Shown piece after piece: positions 1 to 5,311 of a stretch of DNA of 10,748 nucleotides. This DNA is from Candidatus Woesearchaeota archaeon. Lineage in GTDB: Archaea > Nanobdellota > Nanobdellia > Woesearchaeales > GW2011-AR4. Both the position numbers and the translations under genes were made by a program. The stretch is taken from positions 21,463 to 32,210 of the forward strand of contig JACPMP010000032.1 of the NCBI GenBank assembly GCA_016185915.1, in the 5' to 3' direction. The notes beneath the pieces were generated by a model that saw only the letters and a list, made by a program, of their open reading frames with translations, had not been told where the DNA came from and ran no database searches. The number at the start of each line of letters is the position of its first letter. The first letter of the stretch is position 1.

Positions 1-757
1 TTTTGAGATATTTTTCATAATCTTCACTCTTAATATTTAATGAAGTGCTGTCATTTTCATCATAGCCGGAAATTACATTCATCATCAATGCAGCATCCTC
101 GATTGTTTTTCCAATCGGGCCAATTTTGTCCATTGAATTTGAAAAATCAATTAACCCATATCTTGAGACTCTTCCGTAAGTCGGGCACAATCCAAAGACT
201 CCGCAGAATGAAGATGGCTCAACAATTGAGCCGCCTGTGGACTCGCCTAATGCAATGTGATTGTCTAATTTTTGGCTCAATCCAGCCGCTCCTCCTGAAG
301 AACCGCCGCAGCTTCTTTCAATGTCAAATGGATTTTTTGGAATTTTAAAACCAATGCCCACATTAACGGAAAAACCGCCAAATCCAAATTCGTCCTGAGA
401 AGTTTTCCCTATAATTATCCCGCCTTCCTCTTTTACTTTTTGAATCACAAAAGCATCAAACAATGGCTTGTACCCTTGAAGAATTTTAGAGCCGGCAGTT
501 GTCTCGACATTTTTGACACAGATTGCATCCTTTACAGAAATTGCAACTCCAAGCAGTTTCTTATTTTTTATATTTTTACTGTTATCTTTTAATTGTTTTT
601 TGATTTCTTTTGCTTGAGCCAAAGCCAAATCTCCTGAAATAAAATTAAAATAATTATACTCCTTGTTTATTTCTTTGCACTCCTCGATAACTTTTTCTGT
701 ATGCTCTACTATGTCAATTTCTTGATTTTTGATTTTATTAATGAATTCTTTAATCAT
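1..757 (-). CDS. gatA: Glu-tRNA(Gln)/Asp-tRNA(Asn) amidotransferase subunit A, N-terminal 252 residues (cut by window edge)
   Basis: Amidase subunit of GatCAB, which releases ammonia from Gln or Asn and passes it to GatB to convert mischarged Asp-tRNA(Asn) or Glu-tRNA(Gln). My translation of the minus strand from the ATG at 757 is open to base 1. It shows the amidase-signature triad in order: Lys76 in GVAISVKDAIC, cis-Ser153 in CGGSSGGAAG and nucleophile Ser177 in STGGSIVEP, followed by FCGVFGLCPTYGRVSRYGL. The 24-residue spacing between the two serines matches the family. The later C-terminal half lies outside the window. The ATG overlaps the stop of the upstream MFS gene by 8 bp and no strong Shine-Dalgarno precedes it, so translational coupling is likely. 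It is third in the gatC - MFS - gatA operon. Family certainty is high. The substrate (Asn or Gln route) is inferred from context. Confidence 0.95.
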   Translation of the reverse strand, partial: MIKEFINKIKNQEIDIVEHTEKVIEECKEINKEYNYFNFISGDLALAQAKEIKKQLKDNSKNIKNKKLLGVAISVKDAICVKNVETTAGSKILQGYKPLFDAFVIQKVKEEGGIIIGKTSQDEFGFGGFSVNVGIGFKIPKNPFDIERSCGGSSGGAAGLSQKLDNHIALGESTGGSIVEPSSFCGVFGLCPTYGRVSRYGLIDFSNSMDKIGPIGKTIEDAALMMNVISGYDENDSTSLNIKSEDYEKYLK

Positions 758-1301
758 TTTTGTCTTTTAATTGTGTTGCTACAGCTAAACCAATTAATGA
801 AATGAAAAACATTATCAAAAACATCGTCTTAAACCCAAAAATTTTTGCCAAAAAAGCTCCAATTAAAGCCGCAATTCCAGCTACTATAAACCATAAGCTC
901 TCCCATGCCGCCCATTGTGATGCAAACTTTTCTTTTTCCAAGTACCTTGTGTAGAATGTATCACGTGCAGGCACAAGAATCATTGTACCCAATCCCAGGA
1001 TTACTTGGACTAAAAATAGATGCATTACACTCGAAACAAAAAAATAACCAAGAAAACCTAAACTTGTCAAACCATAGCCTAATATGATGAATTTCCTGTC
1101 GCTCTTGAATTTGTCCTCAACTTTACCCATCAATAAGATACCTACTCCAGAAATCAGCATAAAAGTCGACCATGCTGCGCCTGCTGCTATAATATCACCA
1201 CCTACATCTTTTACGAATATAGCATATATTGGACCTAACATTGCTTCAGCAAATGCAAAAAATGAGAACATCACCAAAAACAATTTATTTTGTCTGTGCA
1301 T
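750..1301 (-). CDS. Half-size MFS-type membrane protein encoded between gatC and gatA
   Basis: This is a 183-residue protein with about six predicted membrane helices (roughly residues 7-28, 38-60, 71-90, 92-112, 133-156 and 158-177). It corresponds to the N-terminal half of a 12-helix Major Facilitator protein. The loop after the second helix, GKVEDKFKSDRK, resembles MFS motif A (G-x3-D-x2-G-R). It could be a drug or metabolite transporter half, but the substrate cannot be read from sequence. The gene ends at a normal stop that overlaps the gatA start, and I see no second half, so it looks like a genuine short gene that may dimerise. The start is supported by a GAGGG motif at 1315-1311, nine bases before the ATG and inside the end of gatC. 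The gap to gatC is 1 bp, so all three genes are surely co-transcribed. Why a transporter sits inside gatCA is unexplained. Confidence 0.8.
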   Translation of the reverse strand: MHRQNKLFLVMFSFFAFAEAMLGPIYAIFVKDVGGDIIAAGAAWSTFMLISGVGILLMGKVEDKFKSDRKFIILGYGLTSLGFLGYFFVSSVMHLFLVQVILGLGTMILVPARDTFYTRYLEKEKFASQWAAWESLWFIVAGIAALIGAFLAKIFGFKTMFLIMFFISLIGLAVATQLKDKND

Positions 1302-1302
1302 C

Positions 1303-1587
1303 TTAAACAGCCCTCGGTCCTTTAAAGTAGCCGTCTTTTTTATGCTCTGTTAAAGATAAAGCATCCTCTTGCGAAATACATTCTTCCTCTTTATCTTCCC
1401 TCATTGCATTTCTGATTTCAACTGGCTGGAAGCTAGGTTTCACATTATTTGTATTTACTTCATTTAATTTTGAAAAGAATTCCAGTGCCTCTTTAAGCTG
1501 TGGCAAAAATTTATTGATTTCTGCCTCGCTTAACTTTAATCTTGCAAGCTCGGCAACATGCTCTAAAAGCTTCCTGTCAACTTCCAT
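1303..1587 (-). CDS. gatC: Asp-tRNA(Asn)/Glu-tRNA(Gln) amidotransferase subunit C
   Basis: This is the small GatC subunit (94 residues, the usual size) that wraps between GatA and GatB and stabilises the amidotransferase. The sequence shows the N-terminal helix signature VAELARLKLSEAEI, the FFSKLNEV stretch, and a C-terminal GYFKGPRAV tail typical of GatC proteins. The open frame extends upstream to 1659. I choose the ATG at 1587 because the family begins here (MEVDRKLLEHVAELA) and because a TATA-like element at 1611-1626 lies about 27 nt upstream, which predicts a leaderless transcript. The upstream extension is AT-rich promoter sequence. It heads the operon with the MFS gene and gatA. gatB is not in the window and probably lies beyond the left edge or elsewhere. 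Confidence 0.93.
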   Translation of the reverse strand: MEVDRKLLEHVAELARLKLSEAEINKFLPQLKEALEFFSKLNEVNTNNVKPSFQPVEIRNAMREDKEEECISQEDALSLTEHKKDGYFKGPRAV

Positions 1588-1610
1588 AATAGAATATGTT
1601 TTTTGAATGT

Positions 1611-1626
1611 TTATATATATTTTTGT
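1611..1626 (-). promoter_or_regulatory. TATA-type promoter of the gatC - MFS - gatA operon
   Basis: Read on the minus strand the element is ACAAAAATATATATAA. Its centre is about 28-30 nt from the gatC ATG at 1587, so transcription should start at or within a few bases of that ATG. This is the archaeal TBP/TFB geometry and implies a leaderless mRNA. The call rests on sequence and spacing only. Confidence 0.6.
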
Positions 1627-1655
1627 TTTAGAAATCCAAAAATTATACTGTAGGT

Positions 1656-1928
1656 TCACAAACCAAACGCCTTCTCAAACTCCCTCATCTGCTTTAGTTT
1701 CTGTAAAAATTCATGCCCCTTGTCTGTCATTATCACATAATCATAATGCCCATCTTTGACTTTCTTCACCAGCTCTTTTTGCACCAGATCATCGAGATAT
1801 ATTTTCATCTGCCCATGCGACATATTGGATTTATACATCAAATGTGTTGGCTTTATTCTGCCTCCTTTGCTTATTATGGAAGAGAGCATATCCTCAATGA
1901 TGTCGACTCTTGTCCTTTTGCCTTCCAT
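1656..1928 (-). CDS. Archaeal winged-helix transcriptional regulator (HTH_45-like)
   Basis: This is a 90-residue, highly charged protein that looks like one winged-helix domain. It has a first helix (residues about 5-20, RVDIIEDMLSSIISKG), then the turn and recognition helix region THLMYKSNMSHGQMKIYLDDLVQKELV (about 28-54), a wing (KKVKDGHYDYVIMTDKG, about 55-71) and a C-terminal helix. This order matches the small archaeal predicted regulators grouped in the HTH_45/winged-helix class. It presumably binds DNA. Its targets are unknown and self-regulation is possible. The gene starts 35 bp inside the end of the 7TM gene, with GGTG at 1938-1935 seven bases before the ATG, so it is a downstream partner translated from the same mRNA. 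It is followed by the gatC promoter region. Confidence 0.8.
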   Translation of the reverse strand: MEGKRTRVDIIEDMLSSIISKGGRIKPTHLMYKSNMSHGQMKIYLDDLVQKELVKKVKDGHYDYVIMTDKGHEFLQKLKQMREFEKAFGL

Positions 1929-2601
1929 GTTTTAGCACCATTATGAAAGTTACTAATAACAAAATATATCCTAAAAGCTGTATTATCTCTGCGACAACAT
2001 AAAAATGTTTTGTAAAATTCACAAACATGAAAAAAATCTGGCTTAAGGTTATAACTGAAAAGCTGGCTGCAAGCATTCCCGAAGTGTTCTCTCGGTTTTT
2101 CTTGTAATTTTGGTAGTACCTGTTGGAGATTACGCCTAAGAAAATAAAACAGGTTAAGTAAAAAATGTAATATTCCTCTTTGCTGAAGAAAATGGATATT
2201 ATGATAAAATATATCATCAGAATTATGTTGGCCTTTGATTGCTTCTTATATATCGAGTAAAGCATGAAAAGCCCCAGCAGAGTAAACAGTCTATAGAAGA
2301 ACAAGCCGCTGGCAGAAAGAATCTCGGAGGATTTTAGTATGACTTGGGTATATTCAATAGAGCCAATCATCTGCGTATGGAGCACTTGGTAATATATGGT
2401 AAAATTAATAAGGATCTTTGAAAAAAATGATAATGCGATTAAATAAAACGAAAGCGCCAGATAGAGGTAATTCTTGCTTTTCTTTATTCTGTAGTACTTT
2501 GTAGCGAAAATTGCGATGGACAACAGCACAAGCAAAGCAATAGAGTCGATAAAAATGTCCTTTCCCCAGAACCATTTGGGGCTGAAAACCACCTGAACCA
2601 T
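1894..2601 (-). CDS. Seven-helix membrane protein, putative sensor partner of the winged-helix regulator
   Basis: This is a 235-residue integral membrane protein with no recognised enzymatic domain. Hydrophobic segments fall at about residues 14-34, 45-65, 98-120, 125-140, 144-162, 173-193 and 200-224, which makes seven helices. Long basic patches (YRIKKSKNY, YQNYKKNREN and the tail KHGRQKDKSRHH) suggest cytoplasmic loops. The size and helix count resemble the stand-alone 7TM sensor modules that sit before histidine kinases in other archaea, but no kinase is present. The last 35 bp overlap the winged-helix gene, so the two are translated together. I infer a membrane-to-DNA signalling pair. 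A transporter or membrane-anchoring role is equally possible. The ATG at 2601 is preceded by CTTTATAAAG at 2632-2623, which implies a leaderless start. Confidence 0.7.
   Translation of the reverse strand: MVQVVFSPKWFWGKDIFIDSIALLVLLSIAIFATKYYRIKKSKNYLYLALSFYLIALSFFSKILINFTIYYQVLHTQMIGSIEYTQVILKSSEILSASGLFFYRLFTLLGLFMLYSIYKKQSKANIILMIYFIIISIFFSKEEYYIFYLTCFIFLGVISNRYYQNYKKNRENTSGMLAASFSVITLSQIFFMFVNFTKHFYVVAEIIQLLGYILLLVTFIMVLKHGRQKDKSRHH
1935..1938 (-). promoter_or_regulatory. Shine-Dalgarno for the winged-helix gene
   Basis: The minus strand reads GGTGCTAAAACATG, giving GGTG seven bases before the ATG at 1928. The site lies inside the coding sequence of the upstream 7TM gene. It fixes the start of the regulator and fits a second cistron read from a polycistronic mRNA, unlike the leaderless first genes nearby. 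Confidence 0.5.
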
Positions 2602-2622
2602 TAGACTTGATTCTCAAGTTCT

Positions 2623-2632
2623 CTTTATAAAG
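2623..2632 (-). promoter_or_regulatory. TATA-type promoter of the 7TM/winged-helix operon
   Basis: The palindromic CTTTATAAAG is centred about 27 nt upstream of the ATG at 2601, so the transcript should begin at the start codon. Because the element is symmetric, its strand is given by the gene position only. Confidence 0.5.
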
Positions 2633-2667
2633 CTTATGAAAGACATTTCTAGAAGCCATGTTCACAC

Positions 2668-2678
2668 AATATATAAAG
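2668..2678 (+). promoter_or_regulatory. Possible TATA element reading rightward into the GC-rich structured block
   Basis: AATATATAAAG on the plus strand is about 26-30 nt before GGATTAAC near 2699-2706. The geometry would suit transcription of the structured block at 2710-2787. The same bases also read as TTTATATATT on the minus strand, so direction is uncertain. Confidence 0.3.
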
Positions 2679-2709
2679 AAGCATGCTATCCTTTGTTCTG
2701 GATTAACAA

Positions 2710-2787
2710 AAGTGAGGCGATGAACCCCATTCGAAATCCATCTGCGCCCCGGATAATACCCTCTTTTTATCTGGGGCACACCTCCTT
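2710..2787. ncRNA. Putative structured RNA: GC-rich three-way junction
   Basis: This 78-base non-coding block is about 54% GC (40 of 74 bases counted over 2712-2785) in a window that is clearly AT-rich. It folds into three stems closed on one another. P1 pairs 2781-2787 with 2710-2717, with one bulge, and gains a G-U at 2780/2718 on the minus strand. P2 pairs 2768-2777 with 2746-2755 (GCCCC...GGGGC core). P3 pairs 2737-2742 with 2719-2724. P1 and P3 each contain a pair that is G-U on the minus strand but A-C on the plus. P2 has the reverse. Minus is therefore slightly favoured by pairing, while plus has a TATA element. It begins at the stop codon of the coiled-coil gene. It matches no tRNA or riboswitch that I recognise. 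Short overlapping frames here lack support. Confidence 0.35.
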
Positions 2788-3361
2788 ATCTAACCAATTC
2801 CCTTCTTCTTATCTTGGAAACAAGCCTTTCAAGAGTATCAATCTTTCTCATTAATTCTAATTTTTCCCCGTCCATATCCAATAATTGCCTTGCAAATTTT
2901 GTTAATTCAAAATCCTCTTTCTTGATATTTTTGCTGATTTCAATAAATTTGTTTATTTCATCGCTTGTTAAGTTTAATCTTGATAAAATCTCTGCAACCT
3001 TTTTTCTTAATTCATTATAATCTTCAGTGTCTTTTTTCAATGAATCTCTGTTTATTTCCAAATCTTTCTGCAGTTCTTCCTCGAATTTTTCCAGTAGCTT
3101 TCTCTGCAGCTGCCCTTTCAAGAGCTTGAATTCATAGATTTCTTTTCCAAAATCCTCTTTTAGATTTTTTATCACAAAGAGATTTTCCTTGAAATTTTTC
3201 AGGAATTCTTGTTGATTAGCTTTTATTTCAGTTAATTCTTTTTTTAATGGCTCTAATCCAATTGTTAGGTCAGAAGTCGCTTTACTATTTTCTTTTATAT
3301 TTTTATTTATCTCGTCAATTTCCTCTTTTATCTTCATTAAATCCTTTATTTTTTGGAGCAT
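2786..3361 (-). CDS. Coiled-coil protein of unknown function
   Basis: I do not recognise this 191-residue protein. It is almost entirely helical, rich in Lys, Glu, Leu, Ile and Asn, and shows heptad-like spacing of hydrophobic residues through about residues 1-60 and 75-185 (for example LEKFEEELQKDLEINRDSL). There is no signal peptide, membrane helix or cysteine. The C terminus is strongly basic (SKIRRRELVR), compatible with contact to nucleic acid or membrane surface. A structural, scaffold or SMC-like accessory role is possible but not shown. The ATG at 3361 is preceded by an AT-rich TATA-like stretch at 3381-3395 at leaderless distance, and no Shine-Dalgarno is visible. Its stop touches the structured block at 2710-2787, which would form its 3' UTR if transcription reads through. 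Confidence 0.7.
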   Translation of the reverse strand: MLQKIKDLMKIKEEIDEINKNIKENSKATSDLTIGLEPLKKELTEIKANQQEFLKNFKENLFVIKNLKEDFGKEIYEFKLLKGQLQRKLLEKFEEELQKDLEINRDSLKKDTEDYNELRKKVAEILSRLNLTSDEINKFIEISKNIKKEDFELTKFARQLLDMDGEKLELMRKIDTLERLVSKIRRRELVR

Positions 3362-3380
3362 AGGGGGAAGTAGATTTGAT

Positions 3381-3395
3381 TTTATTTTTAAATTT
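3381..3395 (-). promoter_or_regulatory. Weak TATA-like element for the coiled-coil gene
   Basis: The minus strand reads AAATTTAAAAATAAA, centred about 27 nt from the ATG at 3361. The whole 3362-3529 intergenic stretch is AT-rich and holds nothing else that I can identify, so the call rests mainly on spacing. Confidence 0.35.
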
Positions 3396-3529
3396 GTTGT
3401 TTTGGTTGAGATATTTTTTCAACATAGGTTTTATTGGATAATTTTTGTTAATGTGAAATCAATGTGATTTTTATGTTTTATTTCCATACACAACGCATTA
3501 TTTTTAAAAATTTTAAGCAATAAAATAAT

Positions 3530-4090
3530 TTATTTTTTCAACAAATATTCTCTCAACTTTAAAACAGCCCTTCTTCTGAATTTTTTAACTTCTTCACAAT
3601 TTTTAACTTCTCCATAAGTTTTGTTGCTTCCTTCTGGAACAAAAATAGGGTCATGCCCAAAGCCATAATTTCCTCTTACATTTTCTGCAACAAATCCTTT
3701 TTCCTCGCCTAAGAAACTCTTTGCTTTCTTTCCGTGCTCGCAATAAGCAACAGCGCTTTTATAGGTGCATTCCCTTTCTTTTACACCTCCCATCAATTTA
3801 AGTATGCCTTGCAATCCAATTCTTTTGTGGATGTAGGCGGAGCATGTTCCTGGAAAATCATTCAATGCATTGATAAACAAACCAGAGTCTTCAACAACAA
3901 CAGTTTTTCTTAATCTGTTTGCGAGCATCTCTGCTGACATTTTTGCAATTTCTTCGGGATTATCACTTCTCATTTCAGGATAAGAAATTTTAATGTGATT
4001 AACTTTTATCTCTGGCTCTAGAATCTGCTTGAATTCCTTTACTTTGTTTTTGTTGCTCGTTGCAAAGTTGATTGTTATTGGCTTTGCCAT
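3530..4090 (-). CDS. XTP/dITP diphosphatase (HAM1/RdgB, ITPase family), archaeal type
   Basis: This is a house-cleaning enzyme that hydrolyses dITP, ITP and XTP to the monophosphate plus pyrophosphate, keeping deaminated purines out of DNA and RNA. The 186 residues match the family length. Visible motifs are the N-terminal triphosphate site TSNKNK (residues 11-16), the metal/catalytic segment VVVEDSGLFINAL (64-76, key Asp68), FPGTCSAYIHKRIG (79-92, in the archaeal rather than bacterial form) and GFGHDPIFVPEG (143-154). The usual Ser-His-Arg base-binding motif near the C terminus appears here as Phe-Arg-Arg in KKFRRRAVLKL (169-179), which is unusual. The gene is divergent from the TPM-domain gene. 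A single TATA-like region at 4099-4122 lies at leaderless distance from both ATGs. Confidence 0.93.
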   Translation of the reverse strand: MAKPITINFATSNKNKVKEFKQILEPEIKVNHIKISYPEMRSDNPEEIAKMSAEMLANRLRKTVVVEDSGLFINALNDFPGTCSAYIHKRIGLQGILKLMGGVKERECTYKSAVAYCEHGKKAKSFLGEEKGFVAENVRGNYGFGHDPIFVPEGSNKTYGEVKNCEEVKKFRRRAVLKLREYLLKK

Positions 4091-4098
4091 ATTGTTGA

Positions 4099-4122
4099 TT
4101 TTATAATGGTTATATTTATATA
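4099..4122. promoter_or_regulatory. Shared bidirectional TATA region between the ITPase and TPM genes
   Basis: Only 54 bp separate the two ATGs (4090 minus and 4145 plus). The element at 4111-4122, TATATTTATATA on plus and TATATAAATATA on minus, has its centre about 26-28 nt from each ATG. It therefore fits as the TATA box of both genes. A second element, TTATAAAA (4106-4099, minus), lies too close to the ITPase start to be its TATA. Confidence 0.55.
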
Positions 4123-4144
4123 TTGTTGTAAATATAATTCATTT

Positions 4145-4945
4145 ATGAAAAAAATCATCATGCTGATTTTGGTTTTTTTGCTTGGGCTTCAGTTTGCAGC
4201 AGCGCAAATACCCATGATAAACTCTTACGCCACTGACAATGCAGGAATTCTATCACCAACTGCAAAATCACAGCTTGAGAATGACTTGATAAATCTGGAA
4301 AAACAGACAAATGGTGTCCAGTTTGTTGTTTACATAGAGAATGAATACCCAAAAGATTTTTCTCTTGAGGAATACACATTGAAAATTGCCGAAGCAAACA
4401 AAATCGGCAAAAAAGGAAATGATAACGGCATTTTGCTGTATATTGCAATTAAGGACAAAAAATACAGATGGGAAGTTGGTTATGGAGTTGAAAGCACTTT
4501 AAATTCAGCTCTTCTTGGAAGGATTTCTAGGGAATATTTTGTTCCGAATTTTCAATCCGGAAATTATGAAAATGGAATTTTGCAGGCAGTTGACGTAGTG
4601 AAAAGATTGCTGCTGAATTCAAACGATGCAGATATTGTTGCATTGAAAAATGAAAGCAAATCATCAATTAAATATTCTAATTTGATTATTATGATATTGG
4701 CAATTTTTGTATTTATTGTTATTTTTTTCGTTTTGATAATAATTGCAGCCAATGCATGGAATAAAGAAAAAGCTAATTCCTTAAAAAATAAAAGAAAATC
4801 AAATAACAGCTTTTATCATGGAGCTGCATGGGGCTTGTTTGCAGGAGGATTTGGCAGAGGCGGCTTTGGAGGCTCTGGCGGATTCGGAGGATTTTCAGGA
4901 GGCGGAGGAGGATTTGGTGGTGGTGGATTTTCTGGGAAGTTCTAG
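4145..4945 (+). CDS. Secreted/membrane TPM-domain protein (YgcG family) with Gly-rich tail
   Basis: From the ATG at 4145 this is a 266-residue envelope protein. It has a signal peptide or N-terminal anchor (1-20, MKKIIMLILVFLLGLQFAAA), an extracytoplasmic TPM domain (about 26-150, with DNAGILSPTAKSQLENDL and NGILLYIAIKDKKYRWEVGYGVE), a membrane helix (about 178-203), a basic linker and a Gly/Phe-rich tail from about 227 to the end. This is the classic YgcG layout. TPM proteins are often encoded with LemA, as here (5308-5874). The domain is named after plant thylakoid TLP18.3/Psb32 proteins and has been linked to phosphatase activity, but its role in archaea is unknown. An in-frame ATG at 4106 would add 13 residues ahead of the signal peptide and falls inside the shared promoter, so I prefer 4145. 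Confidence 0.88.
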   Translation: MKKIIMLILVFLLGLQFAAAQIPMINSYATDNAGILSPTAKSQLENDLINLEKQTNGVQFVVYIENEYPKDFSLEEYTLKIAEANKIGKKGNDNGILLYIAIKDKKYRWEVGYGVESTLNSALLGRISREYFVPNFQSGNYENGILQAVDVVKRLLLNSNDADIVALKNESKSSIKYSNLIIMILAIFVFIVIFFVLIIIAANAWNKEKANSLKNKRKSNNSFYHGAAWGLFAGGFGRGGFGGSGGFGGFSGGGGGFGGGGFSGKF

Positions 4946-4962
4946 CACTGGACATCTTCACG

Positions 4963-4975
4963 CATAATATATAAA
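4963..4975 (+). promoter_or_regulatory. Possible TATA element upstream of the endonuclease remnant and zinc ribbon/lemA
   Basis: ATAATATATAAAG on the plus strand predicts a start near 4995. That falls inside the remnant frame and about 128 nt before the zinc-ribbon ATG at 5123. I see no better TATA box just before 5123, so this may drive zinc ribbon-lemA with a long leader, or be a leftover of the lost gene. Confidence 0.3.
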
Positions 4976-5130
4976 GCAATTCTTCTTCTAAAAATATCAA
5001 GCGAGACTTTAAAGAAAACAATAAACTTATTAAAGAAGGATATATTGTAATAAGATTCTGGGAGTTTGATTTGGTAAACAATAAAAATAAGTGTAGGGAA
5101 ACCATTAAAAAGTTGATTAAATATGAATAA
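4975..5130 (+). pseudogene. C-terminal remnant of a Vsr/DUF559-like PD-(D/E)XK endonuclease
   Basis: The gap between the TPM gene and the zinc ribbon is open in one frame from the codon after a TAA (4972-4974) to a TAA at 5128-5130, 51 codons with no ATG or GTG start. The translation includes NIKRDFKENNKLIKEGY and then IVIRFWEFDLVNNKNKCRE, ending KKLIKYE. The pattern Arg-Asp, a helix ending in Leu-x3-Gly-Tyr, then Val-x-Arg-Phe-Trp-Glu and a final Cys-x4-Ile helix is the C-terminal end of very-short-patch-repair and DUF559-type endonucleases. The catalytic N-terminal part is absent, so this is likely a decayed fragment, unless it is translated from a non-standard start. Its stop overlaps the zinc-ribbon ATG by 8 bp. 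Family assignment is from pattern only. Confidence 0.5.
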
Positions 5131-5311
5131 AAAAATCCACTGCCCAAGGTGTTCAGGAATCTGGCGCAAAAATTTCATGCGAAAAATAAAGCACCCGTCA
5201 GGCGCAATGTTAGATGTGTGTGATAATTGCGGTGGAATGTGGCTGGACAAAGATGAAGTGAAATTGCTTTATAATTTTTCAAGAAAAAAGAAAGGGATGG
5301 TGAGAAAATGA
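5123..5311 (+). CDS. TFIIB-type zinc-ribbon small protein
   Basis: This 62-residue protein is a single zinc ribbon of the zf-TFIIB class. Cys7 and Cys10 (HCPRC) and Cys33 and Cys36 (CDNCGGMWLDKDE) should hold one zinc ion. The SGAMLDVCDNCGGMWLDKDEV segment is characteristic of these stand-alone proteins, which are unrelated in function to transcription factor TFIIB despite the name. The tail is basic (SRKKKGMVRK). The stop overlaps the lemA start in ATGA (5308-5311), so the two genes are translationally coupled and probably act together. The ATG at 5123 is the only start before the first Cys pair and overlaps the end of the endonuclease remnant. The exact function is unknown. Zinc-ribbon genes near LemA/TPM genes suggest a role in that envelope system. 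Confidence 0.8.
   Translation: MNKKIHCPRCSGIWRKNFMRKIKHPSGAMLDVCDNCGGMWLDKDEVKLLYNFSRKKKGMVRK

Noticed and set aside
40..348. 102-codon frame on the plus strand
   Set aside because: It is antisense to gatA, whose amidase motifs are unmistakable in the opposite strand. The translation shows no domain pattern.
1588..1659. 24-codon N-terminal extension of gatC
   Set aside because: It lies across the TATA box and reads like AT-rich promoter sequence. GatC proteins begin at the later Met.
2712..2776. C/D box guide RNA or fluoride riboswitch suggested by GGCGATGA
   Set aside because: There is no matching CTGA box near the end, and the downstream fold lacks the conserved fluoride-motif pseudoknot segments. 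The gene that follows is not a fluoride exporter.
2405..2779. 124-codon minus-strand frame starting at a GTG beside GGAGG
   Set aside because: Its 3' half is a shadow of the 7TM gene in another frame and its 5' half is the foldable GC-rich block. The GGAGG runs directly into the GTG, leaving no spacer.
2700..2790. tRNA gene suggested by ATTCGAAATCC
   Set aside because: No seven-base acceptor pairing, anticodon arm or D arm can be built around it. The stems present do not follow the cloverleaf.
2720..2854. Short plus-strand frame MNPIRNPSAPRIIPS... preceded by GTGAGG
   Set aside because: It overlaps the structured block and then runs antisense into the coiled-coil gene. The composition is not protein-like. 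It is kept only as a caveat to the ncRNA call.
4845..4942. Gly/Phe repeat at the end of the TPM gene as a DNA repeat or CRISPR-like array
   Set aside because: The GGA-rich periodicity is explained by the Gly-rich tail typical of YgcG proteins. There are no unique spacers.
4773..5250. Two overlapping minus-strand frames of 102 and 124 codons
   Set aside because: They are antisense to the end of the TPM gene, the endonuclease remnant and the zinc ribbon, and have no recognisable features or promoter.
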